From: Streptomyces sp. ISL-1
GTDB taxonomy: Bacteria > Actinomycetota > Actinomycetes > Streptomycetales > Streptomycetaceae
DNA length: 64,000 nt
Assembly: GCF_018614585.1 (NCBI RefSeq)
Contig: NZ_JAGGOI010000016.1
Coordinates: forward strand, 141,449-205,448
Reading direction: 5' to 3'
Of the stretch, positions 1 through 7,686 are shown piece by piece. The notes below the pieces were generated by a model. It was not told the DNA's origin, ran no database searches, and saw only the letters and a program-made list of their open reading frames with translations. Both the position numbers and the translations under genes were made by a program. Every line of letters starts with the position of its first letter. The first letter of the stretch is position 1.

Positions 1-91
1 GGACTTCGACCTCCCCCGCGAGGGCCGCCCAGTCCGCCATGGAGAACGCGACGCCCTGGTAGTCGTCGAGCACGGCACAGTGCAGCGTCAT
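1..91 (-). CDS. D-2-hydroxyacid dehydrogenase family protein, N-terminal fragment
   Basis: Only the first 30 codons are inside the window; the gene runs off the left edge. The reverse strand from the ATG at 91 reads MTLHCAVLDDYQGVAFSMAD and continues with W-A-A-L. A start with CAVLDDYQ and a following SMADW is typical of actinobacterial NAD-dependent D-2-hydroxyacid dehydrogenases (phosphoglycerate dehydrogenase-like), which reduce 2-oxoacids reversibly. The NAD-binding and catalytic parts are not visible, so the call rests on the N-terminus alone. It is divergent from the DUF2293 gene, with only 35 bp between the two start codons, so their promoters must overlap. Confidence 0.6.
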   Translation of the reverse strand, partial: MTLHCAVLDDYQGVAFSMADWAALAGEVEV

Positions 92-111
92 GGGAGCGGA
101 GCGTACCTGGT

Positions 112-126
112 GGGTACCCTCCGGGC
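112..126 (+). promoter_or_regulatory. Possible leaderless promoter of the DUF2293 gene with GGGTACCC palindrome
   Basis: The palindrome GGGTACCC (112-119) contains a -10-like TACCCT (115-120) that ends six bases before the ATG at 127, as expected for a leaderless transcript. No convincing -35 element is seen. The 35-bp divergent gap leaves little room for any other promoter. This is inference from spacing only. Confidence 0.3.
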
Positions 127-774
127 ATGGACCTGGTGGTGATCGAACCACTGAAACAGCGGCATTGCGCGGAGTGCCGTAGGGGGCCTCTTCCGCTGCA
201 TCTGCTGGAGTTCAACGCGTCGATCTGTCTGGAATGCGCGGACCTTGCCCACCTGGTGTACCTGCCGCAGGGCAGCGCGGCACTCACCCGCCGTGCCCGC
301 GAGGCGAGTTCGCTGTGTGCGGTGGTGGTCCGCTTCAATCGCCGCCGCAAGCGGTATGAACGCCAGGGGCTGCTCGTCGAGGAGGCGGCGCTGACCAGGG
401 CCGAGTCCGCGTGCCTGGCGGACGCGGATGCGCGGGCCCGCCGCCGCGAGAGGGACGCGGTGCGCAGGGCGGCCGAGGACGTACGGTTCACCGCCTGCCT
501 CGCCGCCGAGATCCTGCGCCTGTTTCCCGGCTGTCCACCCGCCCGCGCCCAGCACGTCGCGGCGTACGCCTCGTTGCGCGGCAGCGGCCGAGTGGGCCGC
601 ACCGCGGCGGGCCGCTCCATGGAGGAGGGTGCGGTCACGGCCGCGGTGCGGGCGTCCGTACGGCATCTCGATACGGAGTACGACGCCCTGCTGATGGCCG
701 GGGTCGCCCGCCACGAGGCGCGGACTCGGGTGGCGGCGGTGATCGAGGGGGTGCTGGCGTCCTGGCGCGCTTAG
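127..774 (+). CDS. DUF2293 domain-containing protein
   Basis: Protein of 215 residues, unknown biochemical role. The first 45 residues carry paired cysteines (CAECRRG and ICLEC), suggesting a small zinc-binding module. The C-terminal part, with PGCPPARAQHVAAYASLRGS followed by GRVGRT and the ending VIEGVLASWRA, is the DUF2293 signature as I know it from Streptomyces. A basic middle segment (FNRRRKRYERQG, then an Arg/Glu-rich helix) would suit nucleic acid binding, but that is inference. The ATG at 127 has no clear ribosome binding site and may be used leaderless. The stop codon lies inside a strong hairpin shared with the 3' side. Confidence 0.8.
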   Translation: MDLVVIEPLKQRHCAECRRGPLPLHLLEFNASICLECADLAHLVYLPQGSAALTRRAREASSLCAVVVRFNRRRKRYERQGLLVEEAALTRAESACLADADARARRRERDAVRRAAEDVRFTACLAAEILRLFPGCPPARAQHVAAYASLRGSGRVGRTAAGRSMEEGAVTAAVRASVRHLDTEYDALLMAGVARHEARTRVAAVIEGVLASWRA

Positions 775-789
775 GCGGCGCGCCAGGAC
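759..789 (+). terminator. Hairpin terminator spanning the DUF2293 stop codon
   Basis: Perfect 12-bp stem: GTCCTGGCGCGC (759-770) and GCGCGCCAGGAC (778-789) with a 7-base loop that contains the TAG stop (772-774). A G-rich rather than U-rich tail follows, as is common in Streptomyces. Confidence 0.6.
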
Positions 790-844
790 GGGGGGAGCCT
801 TCCGGATTCGGCCGAGCGCTCGGGCTGGGCGCCGCTCCCGGGAT

Positions 845-951
845 GGGCGCGGCGCCCGGACTCGGCCGAACACGCGGACTGGGCGCGGCGCCCGGACTCG
901 GCTGGGCACGCGGACTCGGCCGGCGGCTCCGCCTAGGCGCGGCGCCCGGAC
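845..951. repeat. 36-bp GC-rich tandem repeat at the chaplin 3' end
   Basis: Two adjacent 36-bp units (845-880 and 881-916) both start GGGCGCGGCGCCCGGACTCGG and end CACGCGGACT. A third partial copy (about 936-951, GGCGCGGCGCCCGGAC) lies inside the last codons of the chaplin gene, so the array probably grew from the 3' end of that gene. It fills the gap between the convergent DUF2293 and chaplin genes. Confidence 0.6.
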
Positions 952-1586
952 ACCCGGGTGGGCCGGCAGCGGCGGTAGAGCACGACGCCGCCGAGCAGCA
1001 TCGCGGCACCGGCGGGCAGGGTGTACGCGACTCCTCCGGCACCGGTCCGGGCGAGCGCCACGTCGGAGCCGGGTGCCTGGGGACGCGGCGCCGGGATGTG
1101 CGGCTTGACGGCCTTCGGCGGGGTGGCGGGCCGCGGCCGGACGGGCGGCTTGCCGGGGGTGTTGGACGAGGAATTGCCGATTGCGGCGTTCCCGATGCCG
1201 ACGACGTTCACGGAGTTCCCGGTGACGTTGACAGGGATATCGATGGGGATTCGGACAGTGTTGCCGCCCAGGCCCCCGGGGGAATCCTCGGCCCCGCCTT
1301 CGGCGGTGGTGCCGGAATGCCCGGCCTGCGAACCCCCGTCGCCCTGGCCGGTGTTGGCGCAGGAGTTTCCAGCGGCCGGGTTGAGCACCCCGACGACATT
1401 GACTGTGTTGCCGCACACATTGACCGGGACGTGCACGGGAAGCTGCACCGTGTTGCCGGCCAGCAGTCCCGGCGAACGGGCCGCACCGCCGTCCGCGTTC
1501 GAGTCGGCGTGCGCGTAGCCCGAAATGGCGAGCGCGCCACCCGTGAGCATCACGGTGGCCAGACCCTTTCGGTGAACCTGCCTCAT
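933..1586 (-). CDS. Long chaplin, sortase-anchored cell-surface protein
   Basis: Protein of 217 residues: signal peptide (1-27, ending GYAHA), chaplin domain 1 (45-79, GNTVNVVG core, Cys58 and Cys76), chaplin domain 2 (109-142), a Pro/Lys-rich wall-spanning stretch, the class E sortase motif LARTG (178-182), a hydrophobic segment and a basic RRCR tail. This is the layout of ChpA/B/C, which sortase attaches to peptidoglycan and which assemble into the hydrophobic amyloid coat of aerial hyphae and spores. Domain 2 lacks both cysteines normally found in chaplins (Thr122 and Ser near 140 in their places), so only one intradomain disulfide can form. The gene is monocistronic and convergent with the DUF2293 gene. 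Confidence 0.93.
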   Translation of the reverse strand: MRQVHRKGLATVMLTGGALAISGYAHADSNADGGAARSPGLLAGNTVQLPVHVPVNVCGNTVNVVGVLNPAAGNSCANTGQGDGGSQAGHSGTTAEGGAEDSPGGLGGNTVRIPIDIPVNVTGNSVNVVGIGNAAIGNSSSNTPGKPPVRPRPATPPKAVKPHIPAPRPQAPGSDVALARTGAGGVAYTLPAGAAMLLGGVVLYRRCRPTRVSGRRA

Positions 1587-1875
1587 GGGTTCCCTGCCTT
1601 CAGAAGACGTTCACGGGCACTCGCCCGCACCGGAATAACGCCATGCGACCAATAGGGTTATGGCACATAAACCTTTCACTCTTTCGAGTGTGCGGATTGT
1701 CGAACTGGCGGTCGTGGCGGCACGTCGGTCCGGCTCTGCCCGCGATATCGAGGGATGCGCTCGTGCGGGTGGATTCCGGACGAATTCGGCTCCCCGCGCA
1801 TTGTTTCGTGGCCCGCTTGCCGCACCCACAAACACCTGGTGCCGCCCCGCGGCTCCTGATGAAAGGACCGCTCCC

Positions 1876-2349
1876 GTGCTCACCTTGAAGCAGCGCACTC
1901 TCCTCGCCGTCGCCGCGGCCACCGTTGCCGTACTGGCAGTGGGTGCGCCCGCCTCCACCGCCGCGCTCGGCAGCGAACAGGCCAAGGCGTCCAGGCCCTC
2001 TGCCACGGCGGCACGCGGTGCCGTGTACATCGAGACGCGGCTCCTCTTCGGTACGGAGCGGCCCGACGGCGGGCCCGATGTGAACGACGAGCAGTTCATG
2101 GCCTTCATCGACCGGAATGTCACGCCGGGCTTCCCGTCCGGGCTGACGGTCCAGGACGGCCGCGGACAGTGGCGGGACTCCAACGGCACCATCGAGCGGG
2201 AGCGTTCGTACGAGCTGATCCTGCTCTACCCGGCCATGGAGGCACACGTACGCGACGCGCTGATCGAGCGGATCCGCGAGGCCTACGTCGCGGCGTACGC
2301 ACAGGACTCGGTGGCCCGGCTGGACGAGCCGACGCTCGCCGACTTCTGA
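1876..2349 (+). CDS. Secreted DUF3574 domain-containing protein
   Basis: I start it at GTG 1876, with GAAAGGA eight bases upstream, giving 157 residues; an in-frame upstream ATG at 1660 would add an unlikely Arg/Pro-rich leader. Residues 1-30 form a Sec signal peptide (LLAVAAATVAVLAVGAPASTA). The mature part has the DUF3574 pattern: ETRLLFGTERPDG, FIDRNVTPGFPSGLTV, GQWRDSNGTI and RERSYELILLYP, ending with a helix rich in Arg and Ala. Function is unknown; members are small secreted or periplasmic proteins. It is divergent from the chaplin gene across about 290 bp of less GC-rich DNA in which I find no further gene. Confidence 0.8.
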   Translation: MLTLKQRTLLAVAAATVAVLAVGAPASTAALGSEQAKASRPSATAARGAVYIETRLLFGTERPDGGPDVNDEQFMAFIDRNVTPGFPSGLTVQDGRGQWRDSNGTIERERSYELILLYPAMEAHVRDALIERIREAYVAAYAQDSVARLDEPTLADF

Positions 2350-2379
2350 AAGCGCGGGACTCCCGCGAGCGCCCCGGGC

Positions 2380-3561
2380 TCAGTAGCGGACAGGCAGGGA
2401 GAGCAGCCCTCTGGCGCGCATCGAAGGCCGCCACCGCAGTCCGCCGGGCGGGATGTCGAGTGTGAGCCCGGGGAAGCGCTCCAGGAGCGCGGCGAGAGCG
2501 ATCTCCGTCTCCATCCGGGCCAGGGGGGCGCCCAGGCAATAGTGAATGCCGTGGCCGAGGGCGAGGTGACCGGTGGCGTCGCGGCCGATGTCGAGGCGGT
2601 CGGGGTCGGTGAAACGGTGCGGGTCGCGGTGGGCGGCTGCGAGCGACAGCAGGACAGTCTCGCCCGCCGGGATCACGACGCCGCCGATGGTGATGTCCTC
2701 AACGGGGAAGCGTCGGATGGCCAGCGGGACGGGGCCGTCGTAACGGGCAAACTCCTCGACGGCGCCGCCCAGTCGGGCGGGGTCGGCGCGCAGCGCGTCC
2801 AGCTGGTCCGGGTGGCTGAGCAGGGCCAGGGTGGCGTTGCCGATGAGGTGGACGGTGTTCTCGTATCCGGCGAAGAGGATGAGGAAGGCCAGGGACATCA
2901 ACTCGTCCTCACTCAGCCGGTCTTCCTCATCGCGTACCGCGATCAGAGCGGAGAGCAGGTCGTCGGCCGGGCTGGTCCGCTTGCGGGCGATGAGCTGGGT
3001 GAAGAACGCCAGCATGGCGCCGACCGCTTCCTTCGCCCGTGACGGCTCGGCAGGGTCCGGGGCAACCAGGACATCGGTCCACACCCGGAAATCGCGCCGG
3101 TCCTGCGGCGCTACGCCGAGCAGGTCGCAGATGACGGTGATCGGCAGCGGCGCCGCGTACGAGGCGATGAGGTCGGCGCGGCCGTGCGGGGCGATGGCGT
3201 CCAACAGCTGGTCGGCTGTCTTCCGGATCGGCTCGCGCAGCTGCGCGATACGGCGCGGGGTGAACGCCCGGGACACCAGACGCCGGATACGGGTGTGGTC
3301 GGGCGGGTCCATGTTGAGCAGATTCGCGTCCAGCGCCGGCGGCAGCGCGAGCCCCCGGTAGCCGCCGGGTGCCGCGTTGCGCTTGTCCAGGGAGAGCCGG
3401 GGATCGGCAAGTGCGTGGCGTACGTCGTCGTAGCGGGTGACCAGCCAGGCGGGCAGCCCGTCCGTCCCGGCGATGCGGTGCACAGGGCCCGCCTCACGCA
3501 GCCGCGCGTACGCGGCGTACGGATCGGCCGACAGCTCGCTCGTTGGATCTTGGAGTGCCAT
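2380..3561 (-). CDS. Cytochrome P450
   Basis: Soluble bacterial class I P450 of 393 residues, expected to take electrons from a ferredoxin and insert one oxygen atom into a small molecule. Visible: PPDHTRIRRLV (C helix), I-helix motif AGYENT (231-236), K-helix ExxR (E270, R273) and the haem loop LGHGIHYCLG with Cys342 as iron ligand. The I-helix residue after the acid is Asn235 where most P450s have the proton-delivering threonine, a substitution also known in macrolide P450s of the CYP107 type (Ala in EryF). It lies 38 bp after the MerR gene on the same strand, so the two are probably co-transcribed. Substrate unknown. Confidence 0.95.
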   Translation of the reverse strand: MALQDPTSELSADPYAAYARLREAGPVHRIAGTDGLPAWLVTRYDDVRHALADPRLSLDKRNAAPGGYRGLALPPALDANLLNMDPPDHTRIRRLVSRAFTPRRIAQLREPIRKTADQLLDAIAPHGRADLIASYAAPLPITVICDLLGVAPQDRRDFRVWTDVLVAPDPAEPSRAKEAVGAMLAFFTQLIARKRTSPADDLLSALIAVRDEEDRLSEDELMSLAFLILFAGYENTVHLIGNATLALLSHPDQLDALRADPARLGGAVEEFARYDGPVPLAIRRFPVEDITIGGVVIPAGETVLLSLAAAHRDPHRFTDPDRLDIGRDATGHLALGHGIHYCLGAPLARMETEIALAALLERFPGLTLDIPPGGLRWRPSMRARGLLSLPVRY

Positions 3562-3599
3562 GGCTCCACCCTAGACAGCGGCGAGCAACACGGGCCCGG

Positions 3600-3950
3600 T
3601 CAGGCGAAGTTCTCGCTGAGGTAGTGGGTGAGGGCATCGCTGGTACGGGACAGCTCCGCGGCCTGCGCGGAAACGCTGTCGCGGATCCCGCGGATATTCG
3701 CCAGCAGTGTGGAGCACGCCTCGGGCTGTCGTCCGGCCGCGCCTTCGCAGGGCAGGATGTCGCGGATCCTGTCGGTCGGCAGGCCGATTGCCAGCAACGC
3801 ACGGATACGGAAGACCACTTCGGGCGCTTCAGGTCCGTAGTCGCGATACCCATTGTCCCGGCGTTCGGACGTGAGGATGCCCTGCTGCTCGTAGTAGCGC
3901 AGCGAGCGGGTGCTGACGCCGGTCGCTCGGCTCAACTCGCCGATCCTCAT
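3600..3950 (-). CDS. MerR family transcriptional regulator
   Basis: Protein of 116 residues. The N-terminus MRIGELSRATGVSTRSLRYY is the MerR winged helix-turn-helix, followed by EQQGILTSERRDNGYRDYG and a dimerisation coiled coil (about 75-110). Only one cysteine occurs (CEGAAGRQPEACSTLL has two close together, Cys68 and Cys78 by rough count), so metal or thiol sensing is possible but unproven. It faces the SDR gene across a 93-bp gap that contains a long-spacer promoter and dyad of MerR type, and it precedes the P450 gene. I infer that it activates the SDR and perhaps its own operon. Confidence 0.93.
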   Translation of the reverse strand: MRIGELSRATGVSTRSLRYYEQQGILTSERRDNGYRDYGPEAPEVVFRIRALLAIGLPTDRIRDILPCEGAAGRQPEACSTLLANIRGIRDSVSAQAAELSRTSDALTHYLSENFA

Positions 3951-4005
3951 GCTTCCCCCTCGCAGTCGCTGACCGCCCGGACGCTGCCTTGCCCCTGACG
4001 CGGGC

Positions 4006-4036
4006 TTGACCTTGACGCTGATGTCAAAGTTTAGCG
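4006..4036 (+). promoter_or_regulatory. MerR-type promoter/operator, probably giving a leaderless SDR mRNA
   Basis: A -35 TTGACC (4006-4011) is separated by 19 bp, the over-long spacer typical of MerR-activated promoters, from a weak -10 TTAGCG (4031-4036). The spacer holds the dyad ACCTTGAC (4009-4016), six bases, GTCAAAGT (4023-4030), symmetric except for one base. The -10 ends seven bases before the ATG at 4044, so transcription would begin at or next to the start codon. Confidence 0.6.
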
Positions 4037-4043
4037 TCGGCGC

Positions 4044-4979
4044 ATGAGCACTCGATCTCCCCGGTTTCCTGCCCTCTCATGGTCCACCGATGACATGCCC
4101 GACCTGGCCGGACGTACCGCCGTCGTCACCGGCGCCGCAAGCGGTCTCGGACTGGCGATCACACGATCGCTTGTCGCCCATGGCGCACGGGTCGTCATGG
4201 CGGTGAGGAACACAGCCAAGGCCGAACAGGTGCGCGCCGAACTGTCCCAAGGTCCGGGTGAAGCGGTGGTGATGGAACTCGACCTGCTCGACCTGGCCTC
4301 GGTGCACCGGTTCACGGCCGCGGTGCACGACCGGTTCGCGGCGGTCGACCTGCTGATCGAGAACGCCGGGATCAGCAGCCAGTCGCTCACGCTGAGCGCC
4401 GAGGGGGTGGAGAGCCAGTTCGCGACGAACCACCTGGGCCACTTCGCGCTGACCGGTCTGCTGCTGGATCTGCTCGGCAAAGGCCATGATCCGCGGATCG
4501 TCGTCGTCGCATCCGCGCTGTATACGCGAGCCGGCTTGGACCTGGACGACCTCGACGGTACTGGCACCTACTCACCGGGCCGGGCCTACAACCGCTCGAA
4601 GCTCGCCAACGTGCTCTTCGGCCGCGAACTCCAGCGTCGACTGGAAGCGCTGGGCTCCACGGTCAGAAGCTTCGTCGCCCACCCGGGCATGGCGAAGACA
4701 CCGCTGCACACCACCTACCCCTCACCCGCGCTGCGGCTCGTGACGAAAACAGTGGCGGGGCTGATCGGACGGCCCGCAGAACAAGCTGTCGTTCCGATCC
4801 TCTACGCCGCAACCTCCCCCGACGCGGTGCCGGACAGCTTCTACGGCCCGACCGGCCCCAAGCTCCACGCGCGCGTGCAGCCCGCGGCGTTCACCGGCCC
4901 GGGCCTCGACCACGACACAGCCTGGGCCCTCTGGGAGAAATCACAACAACTCGCGGGTGTCCACTACCTCGACGGCTGA
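4044..4979 (+). CDS. Short-chain dehydrogenase/reductase (protochlorophyllide reductase/retinol dehydrogenase-like)
   Basis: NAD(P)-dependent oxidoreductase of 311 residues. Rossmann motif TGAASGLG (29-36), NAG (107-109), catalytic Ser157 in VVVASALYT, and YNRSK (Tyr182, Lys186) are all present. The NHLGHFALTGLLLDLL segment and long C-terminal part resemble the oxidoreductases often labelled WW-domain or retinol dehydrogenase-like SDRs. The substrate cannot be told. It is transcribed away from the MerR-P450 pair, under what looks like a MerR-activated promoter, so the three genes probably form one inducible oxidation/detoxification module. A leaderless start is likely because no Shine-Dalgarno sequence fits before 4044. 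Confidence 0.93.
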   Translation: MSTRSPRFPALSWSTDDMPDLAGRTAVVTGAASGLGLAITRSLVAHGARVVMAVRNTAKAEQVRAELSQGPGEAVVMELDLLDLASVHRFTAAVHDRFAAVDLLIENAGISSQSLTLSAEGVESQFATNHLGHFALTGLLLDLLGKGHDPRIVVVASALYTRAGLDLDDLDGTGTYSPGRAYNRSKLANVLFGRELQRRLEALGSTVRSFVAHPGMAKTPLHTTYPSPALRLVTKTVAGLIGRPAEQAVVPILYAATSPDAVPDSFYGPTGPKLHARVQPAAFTGPGLDHDTAWALWEKSQQLAGVHYLDG

Positions 4980-5077
4980 GCGGGCAGGACCACGGTCCCC
5001 CAGGACGGTTTGCGGGCGGGCGACGCAAAGCTACGGCGACCGCCGTATTCCGGCCCCGCAGTGGGCAGTTCTTCCCC

Positions 5078-5611
5078 ATGACGGATCGCCCACTGCTCCT
5101 TCTCGACGTAGACGGCCCCCTCAACCCGTACGCGGCACGTCTGCCGCGCCTGCGCGGCTATGCGACACACCGCCTGCACCCCTCGTACTGGCTCTCCAAC
5201 CAACCCGCGGGCTCCCGCCGCCACCGCCGCGGCCTGCGCATCTATCTCAACCCCGCCCACGGGCCGCGGCTGACGGGCCTCCCCTTCGAACTGGCCTGGG
5301 CGACCACCTGGATGCACGAGGCCAACACCATGATCGCCCCGGGCATCGGCCTGCCCGCCGACCTCCCGGTGATCGAGTGGCCGGAACTCTTCGCCAAGGA
5401 CCCGGACGGGCTGTACTGGAAGACCCGGCCGCTGCTGGAGTGGGCGGCGGGCCGCCCGTTCGCCTGGGTGGACGACATGATCACGGGCCTGGACACGGCA
5501 CACGTCGCGGCGCACCACGACGCTCCTGCGCTGCTGTTGCGGATCCATCCGCGGCGGGGGCTGCGGGAGGGGGACTTCGCGGCGCTGGTCAGCTGGGCGG
5601 AGGGCTTGTGA
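5078..5611 (+). CDS. HAD-like domain protein
   Basis: Protein of 177 residues. It opens with the HAD motif I hydrophobic strand and LLLLDVDGPLNPYA (Asp10 and Asp12 as the expected nucleophile and acid), and contains a later acidic strand FAWVDDMIT that fits motif IV (two adjacent aspartates). Between them TWMHEANTMIAP and LPVIEWPELF are shared with a group of actinobacterial HAD proteins of unknown substrate. Phosphatase activity is likely by family but not demonstrated. It stands alone between the SDR gene and a convergent hypothetical gene. Confidence 0.75.
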   Translation: MTDRPLLLLDVDGPLNPYAARLPRLRGYATHRLHPSYWLSNQPAGSRRHRRGLRIYLNPAHGPRLTGLPFELAWATTWMHEANTMIAPGIGLPADLPVIEWPELFAKDPDGLYWKTRPLLEWAAGRPFAWVDDMITGLDTAHVAAHHDAPALLLRIHPRRGLREGDFAALVSWAEGL

Positions 5612-5679
5612 CCCGCCGGGCCCCCGGTGACGCTGGGAGCGCCTGCTGCGACGGCCGGCCTGGTATGCAGGCTTCCTGG

Positions 5680-6213
5680 TTACGCTCGCTCGGCCGACCT
5701 GCCGGCCGGGTCGGTGAGGAGGCCGAGCAGCGTCTCGCGGTGGAGGTCTGCGATCGGGCCGAGAAGGTCCGGGTGGCGCAGCAGCGGCGCCGCGCGGTGA
5801 TCGCGAGGGCTGGGAATTGTCAGCCGACGCGCATTGCCTACGCTGCCCGCGCCGTGGTGGGTGGCGGCGAGGCAGGCCGCTGCCACGGCGGCGAGATCGG
5901 CGTCGGCCAGCAGGCAGGCCGCCCAGCTGACGACAGTTTCGTCCACCTGGGTGCGCCAGGCGTACTCGGCTCCCTCCAGCGGGTGGGCATCGGCGCCGGT
6001 GACGGAATCCAGCCGGCCGGAACCGCCGGGGCCGAGCAGGTGCAGCAGTTCGGCGTCCAGCACGGTGGGGTAGCGCAGGGCGGCCGCGATGGTGGCCGCG
6101 TGCCGTGCCTGGGCTTCGGCCAGGGCGTGGTTCAGCGCTCCGGCTTCCGGCGGGAAGGCCGACAGCAGCCAGCGCGTGGCGGCAGCTATGACTGGCGAGA
6201 GATCACTGGGCAT
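5680..6213 (-). CDS. Hypothetical protein
   Basis: I do not recognise this family. From ATG 6213, which has AAAGGACGG just upstream, it encodes 177 residues beginning MPSDLSPVIAAATRWLLSAF. It is mostly alpha-helical by composition, rich in Ala and Leu, with one segment WAACLLADADLAAVAAACLA that is hydrophobic but interrupted by acids, so probably not a membrane span. Conserved-looking aromatic and acidic patches (EGAEYAWRTQVDETVVSW) hint at an enzyme or binding fold. In-frame codons upstream to 6387 lack a ribosome binding site. Third-position GC supports coding. It may be co-directional with, but is 225 bp from, the SWIM gene upstream. Confidence 0.6.
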   Translation of the reverse strand: MPSDLSPVIAAATRWLLSAFPPEAGALNHALAEAQARHAATIAAALRYPTVLDAELLHLLGPGGSGRLDSVTGADAHPLEGAEYAWRTQVDETVVSWAACLLADADLAAVAAACLAATHHGAGSVGNARRLTIPSPRDHRAAPLLRHPDLLGPIADLHRETLLGLLTDPAGRSAERA

Positions 6214-6438
6214 GGTGGACCGTCCTTTGAACGTGCCCGCCATGGTTCTGATACCTGTGCGTGATCCGGCGCGAGCACTCGCGAGCCGGGGTGCGTGTGG
6301 CAGGTAAGCGTAAGGCGGCCGCCAGAGCGACGACAGGACGTACGTCACAGCCGGGGTGCCCGTCACTTCCCCCGGCCGTACGGCCACGGCCGGTCCCCCT
6401 TCGGCCGGGTGCGGTCCTGACGCGGGAAGCCTGGTCGG

Positions 6439-7686
6439 TCACCTGTCCAGCAGTGCCGTGAGCGCTCCCACCGGGTCGGCGTCGGGGGTGCCGCGGGGCC
6501 ACCAGTCCTCGCGGTCCGGGTCCGATTCATAGCCGTACCAGAGGCCGTCGCGGCCGAAGCGGAGTTGGAGGGAGCGGGTGGACAGGTGGTTGCGCCAGGG
6601 GCGGAAGTGGGGAAAGTCGGCGGCGATCAGAGCCGGGCGTGCGCGGTCGAACGGGCCGGCGGGCGGGTCCCAGGGCTCTTCGAGTACCGCGAGGGCCGCG
6701 CGACCACCCTGCCGCCAGGCGGCCACCGCGCGGGCCAGGTCGGTGGGGGTGTGGTCGGTTGCGGCGGCGAGGTCGCGGTAGAGGGCCCGGGTGGACGCGG
6801 TCAGGCCCGAGCCGGGGTGGGCGGCGGCAAGCCGGACCGCGTCCTGCCACTGGGTCAGCTGTGCGGTGGGGTCGTGGCCGGTGGTGAGGAGCGTGTGCGC
6901 GCGGGCGGCCGCCTCGGTGGCCAGGAGGTCCAGGGCGAGGGGGTCGGGAGCGCCGGGCGTGTGGGGGTAGGCCGGCGGGCGGCCCGGGTGGCTGGGCGCG
7001 GGGAACGGGGGCGGGAGAGCCGGGAGCGTGCGCGGGGCGAGCGCCTCGTGGGCCGGGACCGTCGGCAGGGGCACGGCGGCCGCGGCGCCGGTCCGCTCGG
7101 CCGCTGACCGGGTCGCGTTGCGATGGGAGAGGTCGGCGAGGATTTCGCGTTCACCTCGGCCGCGCATCAGGAACAGAACGAACGGGTCCTCGTCGAGCAG
7201 CCTGGCCGTCTGGTAGCAGAGCGCGGCCGCGTGCTTGCAGGGGTAACCGTCGTCGGGGCAGGAGCAGTCGGGGATCAGATCGCCGGGCGTGGGCAGGAGG
7301 TCCGCAACGGCTGCCAGCGCATGCGGTACGTCCTTGTCGAGCAGCGCCGCGATGTGGTCGGGGCGGGCCGCCGCCGCGGCCAGGAAGTCGTTCCAGTCGT
7401 CGTCGGTGAGCGTATGCAGGCGGATCTCCGTGCGGTACGGGCGCGGCCTGGTGCCGTGGACGTACGCCATGACCCGGCCCGGTGTGACCGTGATCGCGTC
7501 GACATGGCCGCGGCCCGCGTACGCGCGGCCCCTGGTCAGCCGAGCCCGGTCCAGCGCGGTGTCCTCCAGCGCCTCCACCCAGGCGTTGCCCCACCAGCTG
7601 GATGCGAACTCCTCGCCGGCGAGGGGCTCCAGGGCCGGGAACGTCCGCCGGCGGTCGTCGTAGCGCGAAGGCGTGCGCGGCGTCAT
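6439..7686 (-). CDS. SWIM zinc finger protein
   Basis: Protein of 415 residues. An N-terminal FASSWWGNAWVEALE segment and TRGRAYAGRGHV are followed by the SWIM motif CSCPDDGYPCKH (about 139-151; CxC...CxH), which binds zinc and can contact DNA or protein. The rest is Ala/Pro-rich with a C-terminal WWPRGTPDADPVGAL tail. Actinobacterial proteins of this kind are regularly encoded beside a SWI2/SNF2 ATPase, and here the ATG (7686-7684) overlaps the SNF2 stop codon (TGA 7685-7683) as ATGA. The SNF2 gene is upstream, so translation of the SWIM protein is coupled to it and the two probably work as one DNA-handling complex. Confidence 0.9.
   Translation of the reverse strand: MTPRTPSRYDDRRRTFPALEPLAGEEFASSWWGNAWVEALEDTALDRARLTRGRAYAGRGHVDAITVTPGRVMAYVHGTRPRPYRTEIRLHTLTDDDWNDFLAAAAARPDHIAALLDKDVPHALAAVADLLPTPGDLIPDCSCPDDGYPCKHAAALCYQTARLLDEDPFVLFLMRGRGEREILADLSHRNATRSAAERTGAAAAVPLPTVPAHEALAPRTLPALPPPFPAPSHPGRPPAYPHTPGAPDPLALDLLATEAAARAHTLLTTGHDPTAQLTQWQDAVRLAAAHPGSGLTASTRALYRDLAAATDHTPTDLARAVAAWRQGGRAALAVLEEPWDPPAGPFDRARPALIAADFPHFRPWRNHLSTRSLQLRFGRDGLWYGYESDPDREDWWPRGTPDADPVGALTALLDR

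Noticed and set aside
88..1416. Long reverse-strand frames (88-1416 and similar) across the DUF2293 and chaplin genes
   Set aside because: They translate as Arg/Gly/Pro-rich low-complexity sequence and overlap genes with clear families; in high-GC DNA such antisense frames stay open by composition.
6203..6502. Small gene between the unknown 5680-6213 gene and the SWIM gene
   Set aside because: Frame is Arg/Gly-rich without ribosome binding site and overlaps the start of the hypothetical gene.
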